DNA of 64,000 nucleotides from Sporosalibacterium faouarense (GCF_016765695.1 NZ_JAETGO010000043.1:1-64000), one strand, 5' to 3'. Shown: positions 8,064-17,543, counted from the stretch's first letter. Numbers and translations: made by a program. The notes: a model not told the origin generated them from the letters alone.

Positions 8064-8120
8064 ACACCTCCATTTTATAATAGCTTCTACTTAAGTATAT
8101 GTATTATAAAATGAAGGTGT
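8064..8120 (-). promoter_or_regulatory. 19-bp inverted repeat over the sigK ribosome site
   Basis: Arms 8102-8120 and 8064-8082 are complementary over 19 bases with one G-U pair, and the loop is 19 bases. In RNA the downstream arm would bury GGAGGTG, the sigK ribosome site. Between the arms lies CATATACT, a good sigma-E/sigma-K -10, so transcripts from that promoter would lack the upstream arm; then the repeat acts as DNA dyad or operator. Which applies depends on the start site. Confidence 0.55.
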
Positions 8121-8156
8121 GCAAGTACAGCATTAAATTATTTTATTTTTTATTTA

Positions 8157-9821
8157 TTATTTACCTAGTTTGCTTATTCCTTTAGCAATCTTTTCAAATA
8201 TAGGTCCAGCAGCTCCTCCTCCAGAGCCTCCATCTTCAGCAAATACAGTTATAACATACTTAGGATCATTTTTAGGAAAATACCCTGATAACCATCCATG
8301 TACTATTTCATTATGGGCTCCAGCCTGGGCTGAACCAGTTTTTCCTGCAGCCCCTCCTATGCTATCTAACCTTAGTGAGCTAGCAGTTCCGTTACTAAAA
8401 ACTTCTTCCATAAAATCTTGTAATACTAAACTATCTAAGGTAGAAATCACTCTTTCATCTTCATCCTTATTCCAAGGTTTGATCATATGACCATCTTCAG
8501 ATACCAAACTTCCTTTAATTATTGATAGATCCTTTTTTATTCCTCTATTTGCAATAATCATAACTAAATTAGTGACCTGCAAAGGAGTGACCTCTATCTT
8601 CCCTTGTCCAATGGAAATCAATCCAATTGCTGGACCTAATAAATCATCTCCTTCTGGCAATCTACCCGATTGCTGTGTAAGTGGACCAATACTTATCTCC
8701 TTACCAAATCCTAATTTCTCAGCAGTCTCTATTATTTTTTTTCCACCTAATCGTTGACCAATTTGAATAAAAGTAGCGTTACACGATTGAGCAAATGCTT
8801 CCTTTAAATTCAATTGTCCATGTCCATCAGCTTTACTGCAATCAAATCTATTACCCATTACAATCTCATATCCATCACAAGTAAATTCTTCATCTACATC
8901 AACCACATCATTCTCTAATGCAGATAATAATACTACTATTTTAAATATAGAACCTGGCGGATAAGACACTCTTATAGCTTTATTATATAAATCCATTTCT
9001 GTGCTATCTTCATGCTCACTCACATCATCTTGATTTAAATTAGGCCTACTTGCCATTGCTACTATGTCTCCTGTATCTACTTCAGCAACAATAACAGCTC
9101 CATTCCTTCCTTCAGTGTCCATAGCCTCTTCAACAATCTTCTGTATATGATAATCAACAGTTAGTTGTACACTATTACCTACTCCACTATTATCCTTTAT
9201 AACCTGTGTAACACCCATCCCAGGTATAGGTCTTTCCTTGCCATCAACGATAAAAGATACTAATCCATTTTCATCATCCATTTTTAATATATTTTCATAA
9301 GCTAATTCAATTCCACTTTCTCCAGTATACTCACTTCTATGAACATATCCTATAACATGGGATAAAAGATTGTCCTTATGATATCTCTCAACCTTAGAAG
9401 CCATTAATACACCATTAACATTTTCTTCTAATGGAGGGCTATCCTCTTTCAAAGGTATTTCAATTACTCCACTTGATTTATCAAAAACACTTGCCACCTC
9501 ATCTTCTGTCATATTAGCATTCTCTTTTATATATTCTAATAAATTTTCATTTTCCCTAGCTATTTCCTTATAAAATATAAAAAGAGTGGGTTGTTTCTCT
9601 CTATTAGTTAGAGGAATTAAATTTCTATCATAAATCATTCCCCTAGGCATAGATAGTCTCACTTCCTTCTGCCTCTGGCTAGACGCTGCTTGGGAGTATT
9701 CATCTCCCTTTATAAAGCTAACCCAAAACAACCTAGCTCCTAGTAAGCTAAATACTAATAATATAATATATGCAAAAGAATACATTCTCTTTCGTATTCT
9801 TTTTATATCTTTTTCTTCCAT
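8157..9821 (-). CDS. Class B penicillin-binding protein (transpeptidase)
   Basis: A 554-residue peptidoglycan DD-transpeptidase of the FtsI/SpoVD/PBP2 class. It has a short cytoplasmic tail, one membrane anchor (about residues 13-33), a dimerisation domain, and a transpeptidase domain with all three active-site motifs: SIFK (serine nucleophile), SCN, and KTG (GAAGKTGSAQAG). Start ATG 9821 has GGAGG seven bases upstream; a longer frame begins upstream but lacks a ribosome site. It follows udk and sits next to sigK, in the position of Bacillus yrrR (pbpI). A role in sporulation peptidoglycan is plausible from context. The ribosome site lies in a long inverted repeat. Confidence 0.93.
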   Translation of the reverse strand: MEEKDIKRIRKRMYSFAYIILLVFSLLGARLFWVSFIKGDEYSQAASSQRQKEVRLSMPRGMIYDRNLIPLTNREKQPTLFIFYKEIARENENLLEYIKENANMTEDEVASVFDKSSGVIEIPLKEDSPPLEENVNGVLMASKVERYHKDNLLSHVIGYVHRSEYTGESGIELAYENILKMDDENGLVSFIVDGKERPIPGMGVTQVIKDNSGVGNSVQLTVDYHIQKIVEEAMDTEGRNGAVIVAEVDTGDIVAMASRPNLNQDDVSEHEDSTEMDLYNKAIRVSYPPGSIFKIVVLLSALENDVVDVDEEFTCDGYEIVMGNRFDCSKADGHGQLNLKEAFAQSCNATFIQIGQRLGGKKIIETAEKLGFGKEISIGPLTQQSGRLPEGDDLLGPAIGLISIGQGKIEVTPLQVTNLVMIIANRGIKKDLSIIKGSLVSEDGHMIKPWNKDEDERVISTLDSLVLQDFMEEVFSNGTASSLRLDSIGGAAGKTGSAQAGAHNEIVHGWLSGYFPKNDPKYVITVFAEDGGSGGGAAGPIFEKIAKGISKLGK

Positions 9822-9829
9822 AAAAAAAC

Positions 9830-9878
9830 CTCCACGATAAGATATTGATACTAAGAGTATTAACATCTTGTCATGGAG
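9830..9878 (-). promoter_or_regulatory. Hairpin burying the PBP gene ribosome site
   Basis: Minus-strand arms CTCCATGACAAGAT (9878-9865) and ATCTTATCGTGGAG (9843-9830) pair in 13 of 14 positions. The loop contains a nested ATACT/AGTAT stem. The downstream arm includes most of the GGAGG ribosome site of the gene starting at 9821. It lies in the 64-base udk-PBP gap. Confidence 0.55.
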
Positions 9879-9885
9879 TTATAAC

Positions 9886-10524
9886 TTAATCTTCTAGTTC
9901 CCTAGAAATTATTGAATTCATTTTTGTAACCATTAGGTCTATTGCTACTTTGTTGTATCCACCCTCTGGAATTATAATATCAGCATATCTCTTGCTTGGT
10001 TCAATAAACTGCATATGTGCAGGACGGACGGTTGTTAGGTATTGATCAATAACTGATTCAAGAGTTCTACCTCTGTCTCTAATATCCCTAACTATCCTTC
10101 TAACAACTCTAACATCGGAATCAGTATCCACAAATATTTTTATATCTAATAAGTCCCTTATTCTCTCATCATCTAATATTAAAATACCTTCAAGAATTAT
10201 GATATCTCTAGAATCGACTTTAATTGTCTCACTTCTCCTTGTATGTCTCTCAAAGTCATAAATTGGTTTTTCAATACTTTTGCCTTTGATTAACTTCTTA
10301 AGCTGTTTAATAAGTAACTCATTATCAAAAGCTAATGGATGGTCATAATTGGTATTTATTCTCTCTTCAAATGTTAAATGACTTTGATCTTTATAATATG
10401 AATCTTGCTCTATCATTACTATATCTTTTTCATCTAATGCATTATATATCTCATTGGCAACAGTACTTTTCCCAGACCCAGAGCCCCCTGTAATACCAAT
10501 CAAAATAGGCCTTTTCAAAGACAT
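9886..10524 (-). CDS. udk: Uridine kinase
   Basis: Phosphorylates uridine and cytidine to their monophosphates in pyrimidine salvage. The 212-residue protein has the Walker A loop [12 protein letters not shown] at its start, the EQDSYY segment that binds nucleoside, YDFERHTR, the lid [12 protein letters not shown], and the family-typical [22 protein letters not shown]. Two ATG codons are adjacent (10527, 10524); the second is better spaced from AAGAAAGG. It overlaps the stop of trhP, so the two are translationally coupled. The order trmR-trhP-udk-PBP is conserved with Bacillus yrrM-yrrO-udk-yrrR. Confidence 0.96.
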   Translation of the reverse strand: MSLKRPILIGITGGSGSGKSTVANEIYNALDEKDIVMIEQDSYYKDQSHLTFEERINTNYDHPLAFDNELLIKQLKKLIKGKSIEKPIYDFERHTRRSETIKVDSRDIIILEGILILDDERIRDLLDIKIFVDTDSDVRVVRRIVRDIRDRGRTLESVIDQYLTTVRPAHMQFIEPSKRYADIIIPEGGYNKVAIDLMVTKMNSIISRELED

Positions 10525-11765
10525 CATTCCTTTCTTGATTTTCTTAGCATATCGTATTTTTCTACAGGTTGATTGACCTTAATCCTAATCTTTTGTTGTG
10601 GATGAGGAGCCACATCAATTTCTTCTCCTTTTGAATCCCACATTTTTTCAATAGTTTGAGTAAAATGCTCTTTATTAGGACCGAATATCTCTATTTTATC
10701 TCCTACAAAAATTCTATTTCTTTGCTCGACAATAGCAACTTGATTTTCTTCATCATAGTCTAAAACCAAGCCAACAAAATCATATTCTCTTATATATGAG
10801 CTACTAGTATACAATTGCTCTTTCCCTGATGGTTTCTCAAAATAAAATCCAGTCGTAAAATCTCTATGACTAGCTTTTTTTATTTCATCAAGCCACTTTT
10901 CTTCATATCTATAATTTTTAGGGTCAGCGTAATATTTGTCCAAAAGCATTCTGTATGATCTTACAACTGTTGCTACATAGTATGGACTCTTCATTCTACC
11001 CTCTATCTTAAGACTGCCAATTCCAGCCTCGATTAATTCTGGAAGATGTTTAATCATACATAAATCTTTGGAATTGAAAATAAAAGTTCCCTTTTCATCT
11101 TCATATACCGGGAAGTATTCTCCAGGTCTTTTTTGCTCCACCAAATGATACTTCCATCTACATGATTGAGCACATGCACCTCTATTAGCATCTCTATTTA
11201 ATCCTCTTTCAGTCATATAATTACTTAATAAACATCTACCTGAATAGGATATACACATTGCTCCATGTACAAAGGTTTCAACTTCTAAATCCTCAGGTTT
11301 TTTATCTATTACTTCTTTAATCTCATCAAGTGATAGTTCTCTTGCTAACACAACTCTTTTAAGTCCTTGACTGTGCCAAAAGTTAGCAGTTGCAAAATTA
11401 GTTGTATTTGCTTGAGTACTTAGATGTATTTCCATATCAGGGGCATTTTCCTTAACTATATATAATACTCCTGGATCAGAAACTATAACTGCATCTACTC
11501 CAATTTCATCTAATTTCCTAACATACTCAGGTAGTCCATCTAAATCTTCATTATGAGGGATTATATTTAAAGTTGTATAAACTCTTTTACCACGATCATG
11601 GGCAAATTTAACTCCTTCTTCTAGTTCTTCAATAGTGAAGTTTTTAGCTCCTGCTCTCATACCAAAAGCTAATCCTCCTAAGTATACTGCATCAGCACCA
11701 TATACAAAAGCCATCTTAAGTTTATCTAGACTTCCAGCAGGCGCTAGTAGTTCAACCTTATTCAT
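10524..11765 (-). CDS. trhP: Peptidase U32 family protein, tRNA uridine-34 hydroxylation (TrhP2/YrrO-like)
   Basis: A 413-residue U32-family protein. In Bacillus and E. coli, members at this locus help make 5-hydroxyuridine at tRNA position 34 from prephenate. It starts with [16 protein letters not shown] and carries the U32 signature [19 protein letters not shown] plus the cysteine cluster CAQSCRW, consistent with an iron-sulfur site. Only one copy is present here, whereas Bacillus has two (yrrN and yrrO). Its length fits the longer paralogue. It overlaps trmR by 8 bases, and trmR acts next in the same pathway. Confidence 0.92.
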   Translation of the reverse strand: MNKVELLAPAGSLDKLKMAFVYGADAVYLGGLAFGMRAGAKNFTIEELEEGVKFAHDRGKRVYTTLNIIPHNEDLDGLPEYVRKLDEIGVDAVIVSDPGVLYIVKENAPDMEIHLSTQANTTNFATANFWHSQGLKRVVLARELSLDEIKEVIDKKPEDLEVETFVHGAMCISYSGRCLLSNYMTERGLNRDANRGACAQSCRWKYHLVEQKRPGEYFPVYEDEKGTFIFNSKDLCMIKHLPELIEAGIGSLKIEGRMKSPYYVATVVRSYRMLLDKYYADPKNYRYEEKWLDEIKKASHRDFTTGFYFEKPSGKEQLYTSSSYIREYDFVGLVLDYDEENQVAIVEQRNRIFVGDKIEIFGPNKEHFTQTIEKMWDSKGEEIDVAPHPQQKIRIKVNQPVEKYDMLRKSRKE

Positions 11766-12417
11766 TAGTATCCTCCTTCTTATATGTTAAAGCTACTCCA
11801 TCTCCTATAGGTATAATACTAGATTCAAACATAGGATTATTACAGATGTAGTCTAAATATTCTCTCATTCTTCTTACTATTGTTTTTTGTCTTCTAACCA
11901 CTAAATCATCATTGGCAATCATACCTTTGTATAGAACATTATCAGATATAATCACACCTTCCTTAGCTAGATTTTTTATGCAATATGGTAAGAAGTCCAT
12001 GTACTTACTTTTGGCTGCATCTAGAAAGATCATATCAAAGGTATCTTCAATATTTGGTAATACATCTTGAGCTTCTCCTTTGATAATTTTTATCCTGTCA
12101 TGATAACCATACTTTTCAATATTCCTTCTAGCTAATTCTATCATATCATCTCTACGTTCAATTGTAACAACTTTTCCCTCTATTCCCATAGAATTAACCA
12201 TAACTATTGATGAATACCCTATTGCAGCTCCTATTTCTAATATTCTTTTAGGTTTTTTTATATTTATTAATACTTTCATAAACTGAGCTACTTCTGGATG
12301 TATTATAGGAACATGATTTTCCTCTGCATACCTTTCCATTTCCTTTAAGTATCCTGTACTTTCTGGTATTACCTCTCGTATATAGTCTTCTATATAATCT
12401 TCATTAATATTACTCAA
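11758..12417 (-). CDS. trmR: tRNA 5-hydroxyuridine methyltransferase (TrmR/YrrM)
   Basis: SAM-dependent O-methyltransferase of the COMT-like family, 219 residues. It converts 5-hydroxyuridine-34 to 5-methoxyuridine in tRNA. Motif I is ILEIGAAIGYSSIVM, motif II IERRDD, and the metal-binding DMIFLDAAKSKYMDFL and SDNVLYKG segments are intact. I place the start at TTG 12417, which has AAGGAGG at six bases; an in-frame ATG 33 bases upstream covers that ribosome site. It overlaps trhP downstream, matching pathway order, and a terminator separates it from mltG. Confidence 0.93.
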   Translation of the reverse strand: MSNINEDYIEDYIREVIPESTGYLKEMERYAEENHVPIIHPEVAQFMKVLINIKKPKRILEIGAAIGYSSIVMVNSMGIEGKVVTIERRDDMIELARRNIEKYGYHDRIKIIKGEAQDVLPNIEDTFDMIFLDAAKSKYMDFLPYCIKNLAKEGVIISDNVLYKGMIANDDLVVRRQKTIVRRMREYLDYICNNPMFESSIIPIGDGVALTYKKEDTNE

Positions 12418-12452
12418 AGCAATCCTCCTTATGGTTTTTAATATGTACAATT

Positions 12453-12488
12453 AATAATACGTGGCAACTATACCACGTATTATTTTTC
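12453..12488 (-). terminator. Terminator after mltG (bidirectional)
   Basis: Perfect stem AATAATACGTGG/CCACGTATTATT with an eight-base loop and T run, 27 bases past the mltG stop. The trmR operon therefore needs its own promoter or readthrough. Confidence 0.85.
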
Positions 12489-12514
12489 CCAATACCTAAT
12501 TTTAGATACTAGTC

Positions 12515-13603
12515 TTATTTATTTCTAATTCTATCTATAGCATTTAAATGATCTTGATAAGTTATACTAAAAGTATGACTACCAGTACCGTCTTCATTAG
12601 AAACAAAATACTTATAAGGAACATCCGCTGGATTTACAGCTGCTTCGATTGATTTCTTTCCTGGTGAAGCGATTGGTCCAGGAGGTAACCCACTATTTCT
12701 ATAAGTATTATAGTCAGATTCTATTTCTAAATCCTTATAGCTTAGAACTTGCTTCCTTTCTCCCAAAGCAAATTGGATTGTAGCACAGGATTCTAGTGGT
12801 TGATTAATGGATAATCTATTATGGAAAACAGCAGAAATCATAGGTCTTTCTTCATCTAATTTTCCTTCCCTCTCGATTATAGAAGCAAGAGATATTACTT
12901 CATTAAGAGTCATATTTAAATCATTTGCCTTATTAGCTATTTCATCACTATAAACCTGTGTAAATCTAGAAAGCATCTTTTCAATAATATCTTCTTCCTT
13001 TGCATCTACAAAAATCTCATAAGTGTCAGGATATAAATATCCCTCTAAATTTAATCCTTCAGGTATATCCTTAAGAATTGGATACTTTTCTTCAAAAGAT
13101 TTAGGATTAGATACTAATTCTTCAAATCTTACTTTATCAATTAATCCCATATCACTTAATCTTGATATTATCTCATGTAGTTCAAACCCTTCTGGTATAG
13201 TAAAAGATACTGTTTCCTTCAATATACCACCTGTTTGTAGACTTTCTAAAATCTCTTCAGGTGTCATACCGTTATTTAAAACATACTTACCTGCTTTAAG
13301 GCTTCCATCTAATCCTAGTGTTTTTGCAGTATATCTAAAAAAGAGTTCATTTCTAATAAGACCTCTATCCTTTAATATACTTGCTATTCTAACTGTAGAG
13401 CTACCTTGAGGTATTTCAACAGTTATATCTTTAATATTCTCAACTGCCATAGGAGCCATTTGTGAATTATAATAGCTTCTTAATCCAAAGAAGCTAATTA
13501 AAGCAACCACTAACACTATAATTAGAATAGAAATTATTATTTTTTTAAATTTTGAAGGTTTCTTGTCCATATTATTACCACTCTTATTCAGGGATTTAAT
13601 CAC
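12515..13603 (-). CDS. mltG: Endolytic peptidoglycan transglycosylase MltG
   Basis: Cleaves nascent glycan strands in the membrane. 362 residues: a basic cytoplasmic tail, one membrane helix (about residues 22-45), a LysM-like small domain, and the YceG domain with the catalytic-region motif ASIIEREGK (Glu catalytic) and the downstream NTYRNSGLPPGPIASPG signature. The start is GTG 13603 with GGGGGAG upstream. It corresponds to Bacillus yrrL, and its neighbour trmR to yrrM, so the order is conserved. Confidence 0.95.
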   Translation of the reverse strand: MIKSLNKSGNNMDKKPSKFKKIIISILIIVLVVALISFFGLRSYYNSQMAPMAVENIKDITVEIPQGSSTVRIASILKDRGLIRNELFFRYTAKTLGLDGSLKAGKYVLNNGMTPEEILESLQTGGILKETVSFTIPEGFELHEIISRLSDMGLIDKVRFEELVSNPKSFEEKYPILKDIPEGLNLEGYLYPDTYEIFVDAKEEDIIEKMLSRFTQVYSDEIANKANDLNMTLNEVISLASIIEREGKLDEERPMISAVFHNRLSINQPLESCATIQFALGERKQVLSYKDLEIESDYNTYRNSGLPPGPIASPGKKSIEAAVNPADVPYKYFVSNEDGTGSHTFSITYQDHLNAIDRIRNK

Positions 13604-13711
13604 AAAAAACTCCCCCTTTTTAACATATTTATTTTATTATACAATTTTCTTTATTTTTTTACAAGGTATGTACTCATTTAGACATAAAAAAATAACTAAA
13701 GAACTTTCATA

Positions 13712-13740
13712 ATAAAAACTGTACGCTATGTACAGCCTTT
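13712..13740 (-). terminator. Terminator after queT
   Basis: Stem CTGTAC/GTACAG with loop ATAGC, preceded by AGG and followed by TTTTTATT on the minus strand. Confidence 0.7.
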
Positions 13741-13745
13741 ATTAA

Positions 13746-14222
13746 TCAAACTCGTTTTAGTATCCTTTTATATGAATATAAAACTATACTTCCACCTATA
13801 CCGACTGCTATCAATTCTCCAGCACCTATTCCAAATACAGTAATCCAATAAGGTGCACCCATAGCAGCAGACACCCATATTGATACTATTAGCCCATTAA
13901 GAATAACTGGTGGAAGAACTCCTAAAAAAGTGTTAGGCATTTTACTGGTTAGATAAGCAGCTACTAATGTAACTATACTACCTCCGATTACATCAATTAA
14001 ACCAAAGGGAGCAATAAAAACTAATATAAAATTGGCTAATAAGCAACCTATAAAAACACCAGGTATAGCTGCTCTATCTATAAGTGGCAACAGTACTAGT
14101 CCTTCAGCTATTCTTACTTGTATTGGTCCGTATGCCATAGCTGGTAATGGTATCTCAAGCATAACTAATATAACATAAATCGCTGCAATCAAACCAGCTC
14201 TTGCTAAATATCTAACATTCAT
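13746..14222 (-). CDS. queT: Queuosine-precursor ECF transporter S component (QueT)
   Basis: A 158-residue integral membrane protein with about five hydrophobic helices. The family signature AYGPIQVRIAEGLVLLP after the first helix, and a GELIAVGIGG segment near the end, identify the QueT family of energy-coupling-factor substrate-binding proteins. It would import preQ0/preQ1 or queuine using a shared ECF module encoded elsewhere. The start has AGGAGG. I looked for a preQ1 riboswitch in the 44-base gap upstream and saw only a GGTTT/AAACC hairpin, not the conserved core. Confidence 0.78.
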   Translation of the reverse strand: MNVRYLARAGLIAAIYVILVMLEIPLPAMAYGPIQVRIAEGLVLLPLIDRAAIPGVFIGCLLANFILVFIAPFGLIDVIGGSIVTLVAAYLTSKMPNTFLGVLPPVILNGLIVSIWVSAAMGAPYWITVFGIGAGELIAVGIGGSIVLYSYKRILKRV

Positions 14223-14266
14223 CCTAATCCTCCTAGGTTTATTTATGCTAAACCTTATTTTATCCT

Positions 14267-14605
14267 TTACTTCTCTGTTTCAGTATCTATAGCTTCTCCC
14301 AATATCTTATATATATCATTCATAACCTGAGAGAACCTCATTTCTGAATTAAAAAATTCATTGACTGCAGGATTTTCAACTAAAACCTTCTCTAATCTTT
14401 TTAGCTCATCATTTTTAGATTGCTCTATCTTTTGTCCTTGCATCTGAGCCATTTGTACTTCCATAGCTTTTTTTCTAAAATCCTCTAGCATTTCTTTGGA
14501 TTTAGGATTAGACATAACTCTTTTTCTTTTTTCAGTAAAATCCCTATATTCATTAGAATTTTTTAAAGCTCTTGCTAAATTATGAGCTGCATCATAAACA
14601 TTCAT
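14267..14605 (-). CDS. YlbF/YmcA family regulator
   Basis: A 112-residue all-helical protein: DAAHNLARALKNSNEYRDF at the N terminus and FFNSEMRFSQVMNDIYKIL at the C terminus are typical of YlbF/YmcA (Com_YlbF) proteins. In Bacillus, YlbF, YmcA and YaaT form the Y-complex that modulates RNase Y and sporulation phosphorelay. Only one member is here. The start has GGGAGG. Confidence 0.85.
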   Translation of the reverse strand: MNVYDAAHNLARALKNSNEYRDFTEKRKRVMSNPKSKEMLEDFRKKAMEVQMAQMQGQKIEQSKNDELKRLEKVLVENPAVNEFFNSEMRFSQVMNDIYKILGEAIDTETEK

Positions 14606-14662
14606 TCATATCCCTCCCATACTAATTCTATGTAAAGCTTCTAATAATGTTTACAAATTAAT

Positions 14663-15262
14663 CTAAAAAGGCAAATTAATCATGATTGGTACTAAAATGG
14701 GAACTGATGTTGACAAAATCACTCCTGTAACAAAGGAAATCACCGCTGTTTGAGGGCTCGTAGCACTAGAAATAACAGGCAATGAAGTATCCATAGCTGT
14801 TGCCCCTGCTGGTGCTATGCTTTCTACATATCCTATGTACTTAGCTATAAATGGAATTGATATTAAGGCTATAATTTCCCTTACAACATTTGATATGAAT
14901 GCTAAAGCACTTAGTTCTGTAGAATAGTTAGTTAACATCATAGAAGATAAGGTATACCATCCTAACCCCGCACCAACCGCACCTGATTCATTTAACGGAA
15001 GCTTTATCAAAAGGCCACCTATCCAACTTCCAACTATACTTCCAATAATTATCATAATAGGTATTAGTAGAATTTTCAAGCCCATCTTTTTTATTTTTCC
15101 AAGAACTTCTTTATTTCTTCCAATATCTATCCCAACAAAGAACAGCAAAATACAAAGTCCAACATCTATTATTATATCTGTATTTTCTAATACTGAGCTT
15201 GGTAATATAAAGAGACCAGCAAAGATTCCAATTGATACAGATAGAATTATCCTAAGACTCAT
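14663..15262 (-). CDS. lysO: LysO-family amino-acid exporter, C-terminal part
   Basis: A 199-residue membrane protein with about six helices, corresponding to the larger C-terminal half of DUF340/LysO lysine exporters: GAGLGWYTLSSMMLTNYS and GATAMDTSLPVISSATS are the conserved motifs. It overlaps the preceding 103-residue N-terminal gene by 11 bases in another frame, so the exporter is made as two coupled chains. It would export lysine or a related amino acid. A lysine-riboswitch transporter occurs at 54.6 kb. Confidence 0.85.
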   Translation of the reverse strand: MSLRIILSVSIGIFAGLFILPSSVLENTDIIIDVGLCILLFFVGIDIGRNKEVLGKIKKMGLKILLIPIMIIIGSIVGSWIGGLLIKLPLNESGAVGAGLGWYTLSSMMLTNYSTELSALAFISNVVREIIALISIPFIAKYIGYVESIAPAGATAMDTSLPVISSATSPQTAVISFVTGVILSTSVPILVPIMINLPF

Positions 15263-15563
15263 TGGATATTTCCCCCTTCCTTTCCTTCTTTAAGGTAAAC
15301 TTAACTACAAATCTTACTAGTAGTACACTGCATACTATTGAAAATATGGACAGTATTATAGCCTGAAATCCTAATTTGAAGAATGAAGAGATAACTTTTT
15401 CATCTAGTCCTATTCTAACTCCCATTACAAATAATAGAAAGAGCAATGCCCCACTTTGAATATGATTTAACTTATTTATAATTTTTGTTCCAGCTAATTC
15501 TTTATATCCAACGAGACCACCAATAATTAAAATTCCTAAGTATAAAATTAATCTATAAAACAT
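15252..15563 (-). CDS. LysO-family exporter, N-terminal part
   Basis: A 103-residue protein with three hydrophobic helices matching the N-terminal half of LysO (ILIIGGLVGY, then LNHIQSGALLFLLFVMGVRIG). A ribosome site (GGGGG) lies upstream. In many bacteria both halves are one polypeptide; here the frames differ and overlap 11 bases at 15252-15262. Split arrangements are common in Clostridia, so this is likely functional and not a frameshift. Confidence 0.82.
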   Translation of the reverse strand: MFYRLILYLGILIIGGLVGYKELAGTKIINKLNHIQSGALLFLLFVMGVRIGLDEKVISSFFKLGFQAIILSIFSIVCSVLLVRFVVKFTLKKERKGEISNES

Positions 15564-15630
15564 TTAAGATACCCCCTATTTTTCTATTTCTATTATATAA
15601 GAATTTCATGAATATTAGAAATAGAAAAAT

Positions 15631-15662
15631 GAAAAAAGAAAAGTCGTAGCTAGCTACGACTT
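15631..15662 (-). terminator. Terminator after RNase J gene
   Basis: Perfect stem AAGTCGTAGC/GCTACGACTT (self-complementary centre) and a T-rich tail, overlapping the stop codon at 15661. Confidence 0.85.
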
Positions 15663-17328
15663 AAACTTCCATAATAATTGGTAAAATCATTGGATTTCTC
15701 TTAATCTTACTATATAAATAATTTCTCAATGCATCCCTAATGTTCGACTTTAATGTAGCCCAATCAGTAATTTGCTTTTTCTCACATTCAATCATTACAT
15801 CTCTAACTACGCCTCTTGCTTCTTCCATTAAGTCCTCTGATTCCCTAACATAAACGAATCCTCTTGAGATTATATCTGGCCCAGAAACAACTTGACCGTC
15901 TTCTCTTTTGATTGTCACAACAACTACTATCAATCCATCTTCGGAAAGATGTTTTCTATCTCTAAGAACGATATTTCCTACATCTCCTACTCCAAGACCA
16001 TCTACTAGAATGTTGCCAGCTTGAACAAAGGAGCCAAATTTAGCATTATTCTTAGTAAATTCTATAACAGCACCATTTCTACCAACAAATATATTTTCCT
16101 TAGGCATACCTAAATTCTCAGCAAGTTCTGCATGTTGCTTTAGATGTCTATACTCACCATGAACAGGTATGAAGTATTTGGGCTTCACTAAAGTATGCAT
16201 TAGCTTCAACTCTTCTTGACAAGCATGACCTGAAACGTGTACATCCGCCAATGCTTCATATATAACATTAGCACCCTTTTTAAACAATTGATTTATTACT
16301 TTAGAAACCATTTTTTCATTTCCTGGTATTGGTGATGCCGAGATAATCACTAAATCTCCTGAATGTAATTCCATTAACCTGTGATCTGATGAAGCTAGTC
16401 TTGATAAAGCTGACATTGGTTCACCTTGACTACCAGTGGTAATAACCACTATTTTATTATCAGGGTATTTATCTATTTCTTTAATATCAATTAGTACTCC
16501 ATCTGGTATATTTAAATATCCTAGTTCTACACCAACACTTACTACATTTACCATACTTCTACCAGAAACTGCTACCTTTCTGTTAAATATAACAGCTGCA
16601 TTAACAATCTGTTGAACTCTGTGTATGTTTGATGCAAAGGTTGCAACTATAATCCTCTGCTTTGCAGCAGTCATAAAAATATCATTAAAAGTGTCACCAA
16701 CTGTACTCTCTGACATTGTATATCCAGGTCTCTCTACATTAGTACTATCAGCTAACAATGCTAATACGCCCTTTTTACCTAGTTCAGCAAACTTTTGAAA
16801 GTCCATTACTTCACCGTTAATTGGTGTGTAATCAATTTTAAAGTCTCCTGTATGAAGTATTGTTCCTAAAGGTGTATGTACTGCTATAGCTACTGAATCA
16901 GGTATACTATGACTAGTTCTTATAAATTCAAGTGTAAATTTCCCAATTTTAATATTGCTTCCTGGTTTAATAGTATTTAAAGTAGTATTCTTAAGATTAT
17001 GTTCCTTTAATTTGTTTTCAACAAGTCCTAATGTAAGCTTAGTTCCATAAACAGGCACATTTATCTTTTTTAATACATATGGCAATGCTCCTATATGGTC
17101 CTCATGACCATGGGTAAGAACTATAGCTTTTATCTTATCCTTGTTCTTTAATAGATATGTTATGTCCGGAATAACAACATCTATCCCTAGCATTTCATCC
17201 TCTGGGAAGCTTAGTCCACTATCAATTACAACTATTTCGTCCTCATACTCTATAACTGTAATGTTTTTCCCAATCTCATAAAGTCCTCCCAGGGGAATTA
17301 TTTTTAGTTTTTCTTCCTTCTTTGACAC
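15661..17328 (-). CDS. rnj: Ribonuclease J
   Basis: 5'-3' exonuclease and endonuclease central to mRNA decay in Firmicutes. The 555-residue protein has the metallo-beta-lactamase motif THGHEDHIGALPY, further metal ligands HTGDFKIDYTP and VHVSGHA, the beta-CASP region, and VHGEYRHL. The C-terminal domain (GDVGNIVLRDR...) is complete. Start GTG 17328 has AGGAGAG upstream. A second RNase J-type gene is not in this window. Confidence 0.96.
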   Translation of the reverse strand: MSKKEEKLKIIPLGGLYEIGKNITVIEYEDEIVVIDSGLSFPEDEMLGIDVVIPDITYLLKNKDKIKAIVLTHGHEDHIGALPYVLKKINVPVYGTKLTLGLVENKLKEHNLKNTTLNTIKPGSNIKIGKFTLEFIRTSHSIPDSVAIAVHTPLGTILHTGDFKIDYTPINGEVMDFQKFAELGKKGVLALLADSTNVERPGYTMSESTVGDTFNDIFMTAAKQRIIVATFASNIHRVQQIVNAAVIFNRKVAVSGRSMVNVVSVGVELGYLNIPDGVLIDIKEIDKYPDNKIVVITTGSQGEPMSALSRLASSDHRLMELHSGDLVIISASPIPGNEKMVSKVINQLFKKGANVIYEALADVHVSGHACQEELKLMHTLVKPKYFIPVHGEYRHLKQHAELAENLGMPKENIFVGRNGAVIEFTKNNAKFGSFVQAGNILVDGLGVGDVGNIVLRDRKHLSEDGLIVVVVTIKREDGQVVSGPDIISRGFVYVRESEDLMEEARGVVRDVMIECEKKQITDWATLKSNIRDALRNYLYSKIKRNPMILPIIMEV

Positions 17329-17512
17329 CGTATCACTCTCCTAAATTATTTATTTTGTCCGAATCTACACTTAAATTTATTTAAAACGTTCAAAATAGTT
17401 ATTATTATTTAATTACTTAATTCTAAAAAAATATTAAAATACATACTTAATATATATGTTAACCAGACATGGAGCTAAAAATTTACACTATTAAAATATA
17501 AAATATATTTTC

Positions 17513-17543
17513 AAAAAAATAAATCCCTTCATGGGATTTATTT
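17513..17543 (-). terminator. Terminator after fur
   Basis: Stem AAATAAATCCC/GGGATTTATTT with loop ATGAA and a T run, overlapping the last codons of fur. Confidence 0.8.

Noticed and set aside
14223-14266. Possible preQ1 riboswitch before queT
   Set aside because: Only a GGTTT/AAACC hairpin is present; the conserved preQ1 core and A-rich tail are not.
15252-15563. Frameshift in lysO
   Set aside because: Split lysO genes with coupled overlap are common in Clostridia; both parts have ribosome sites and intact motifs.
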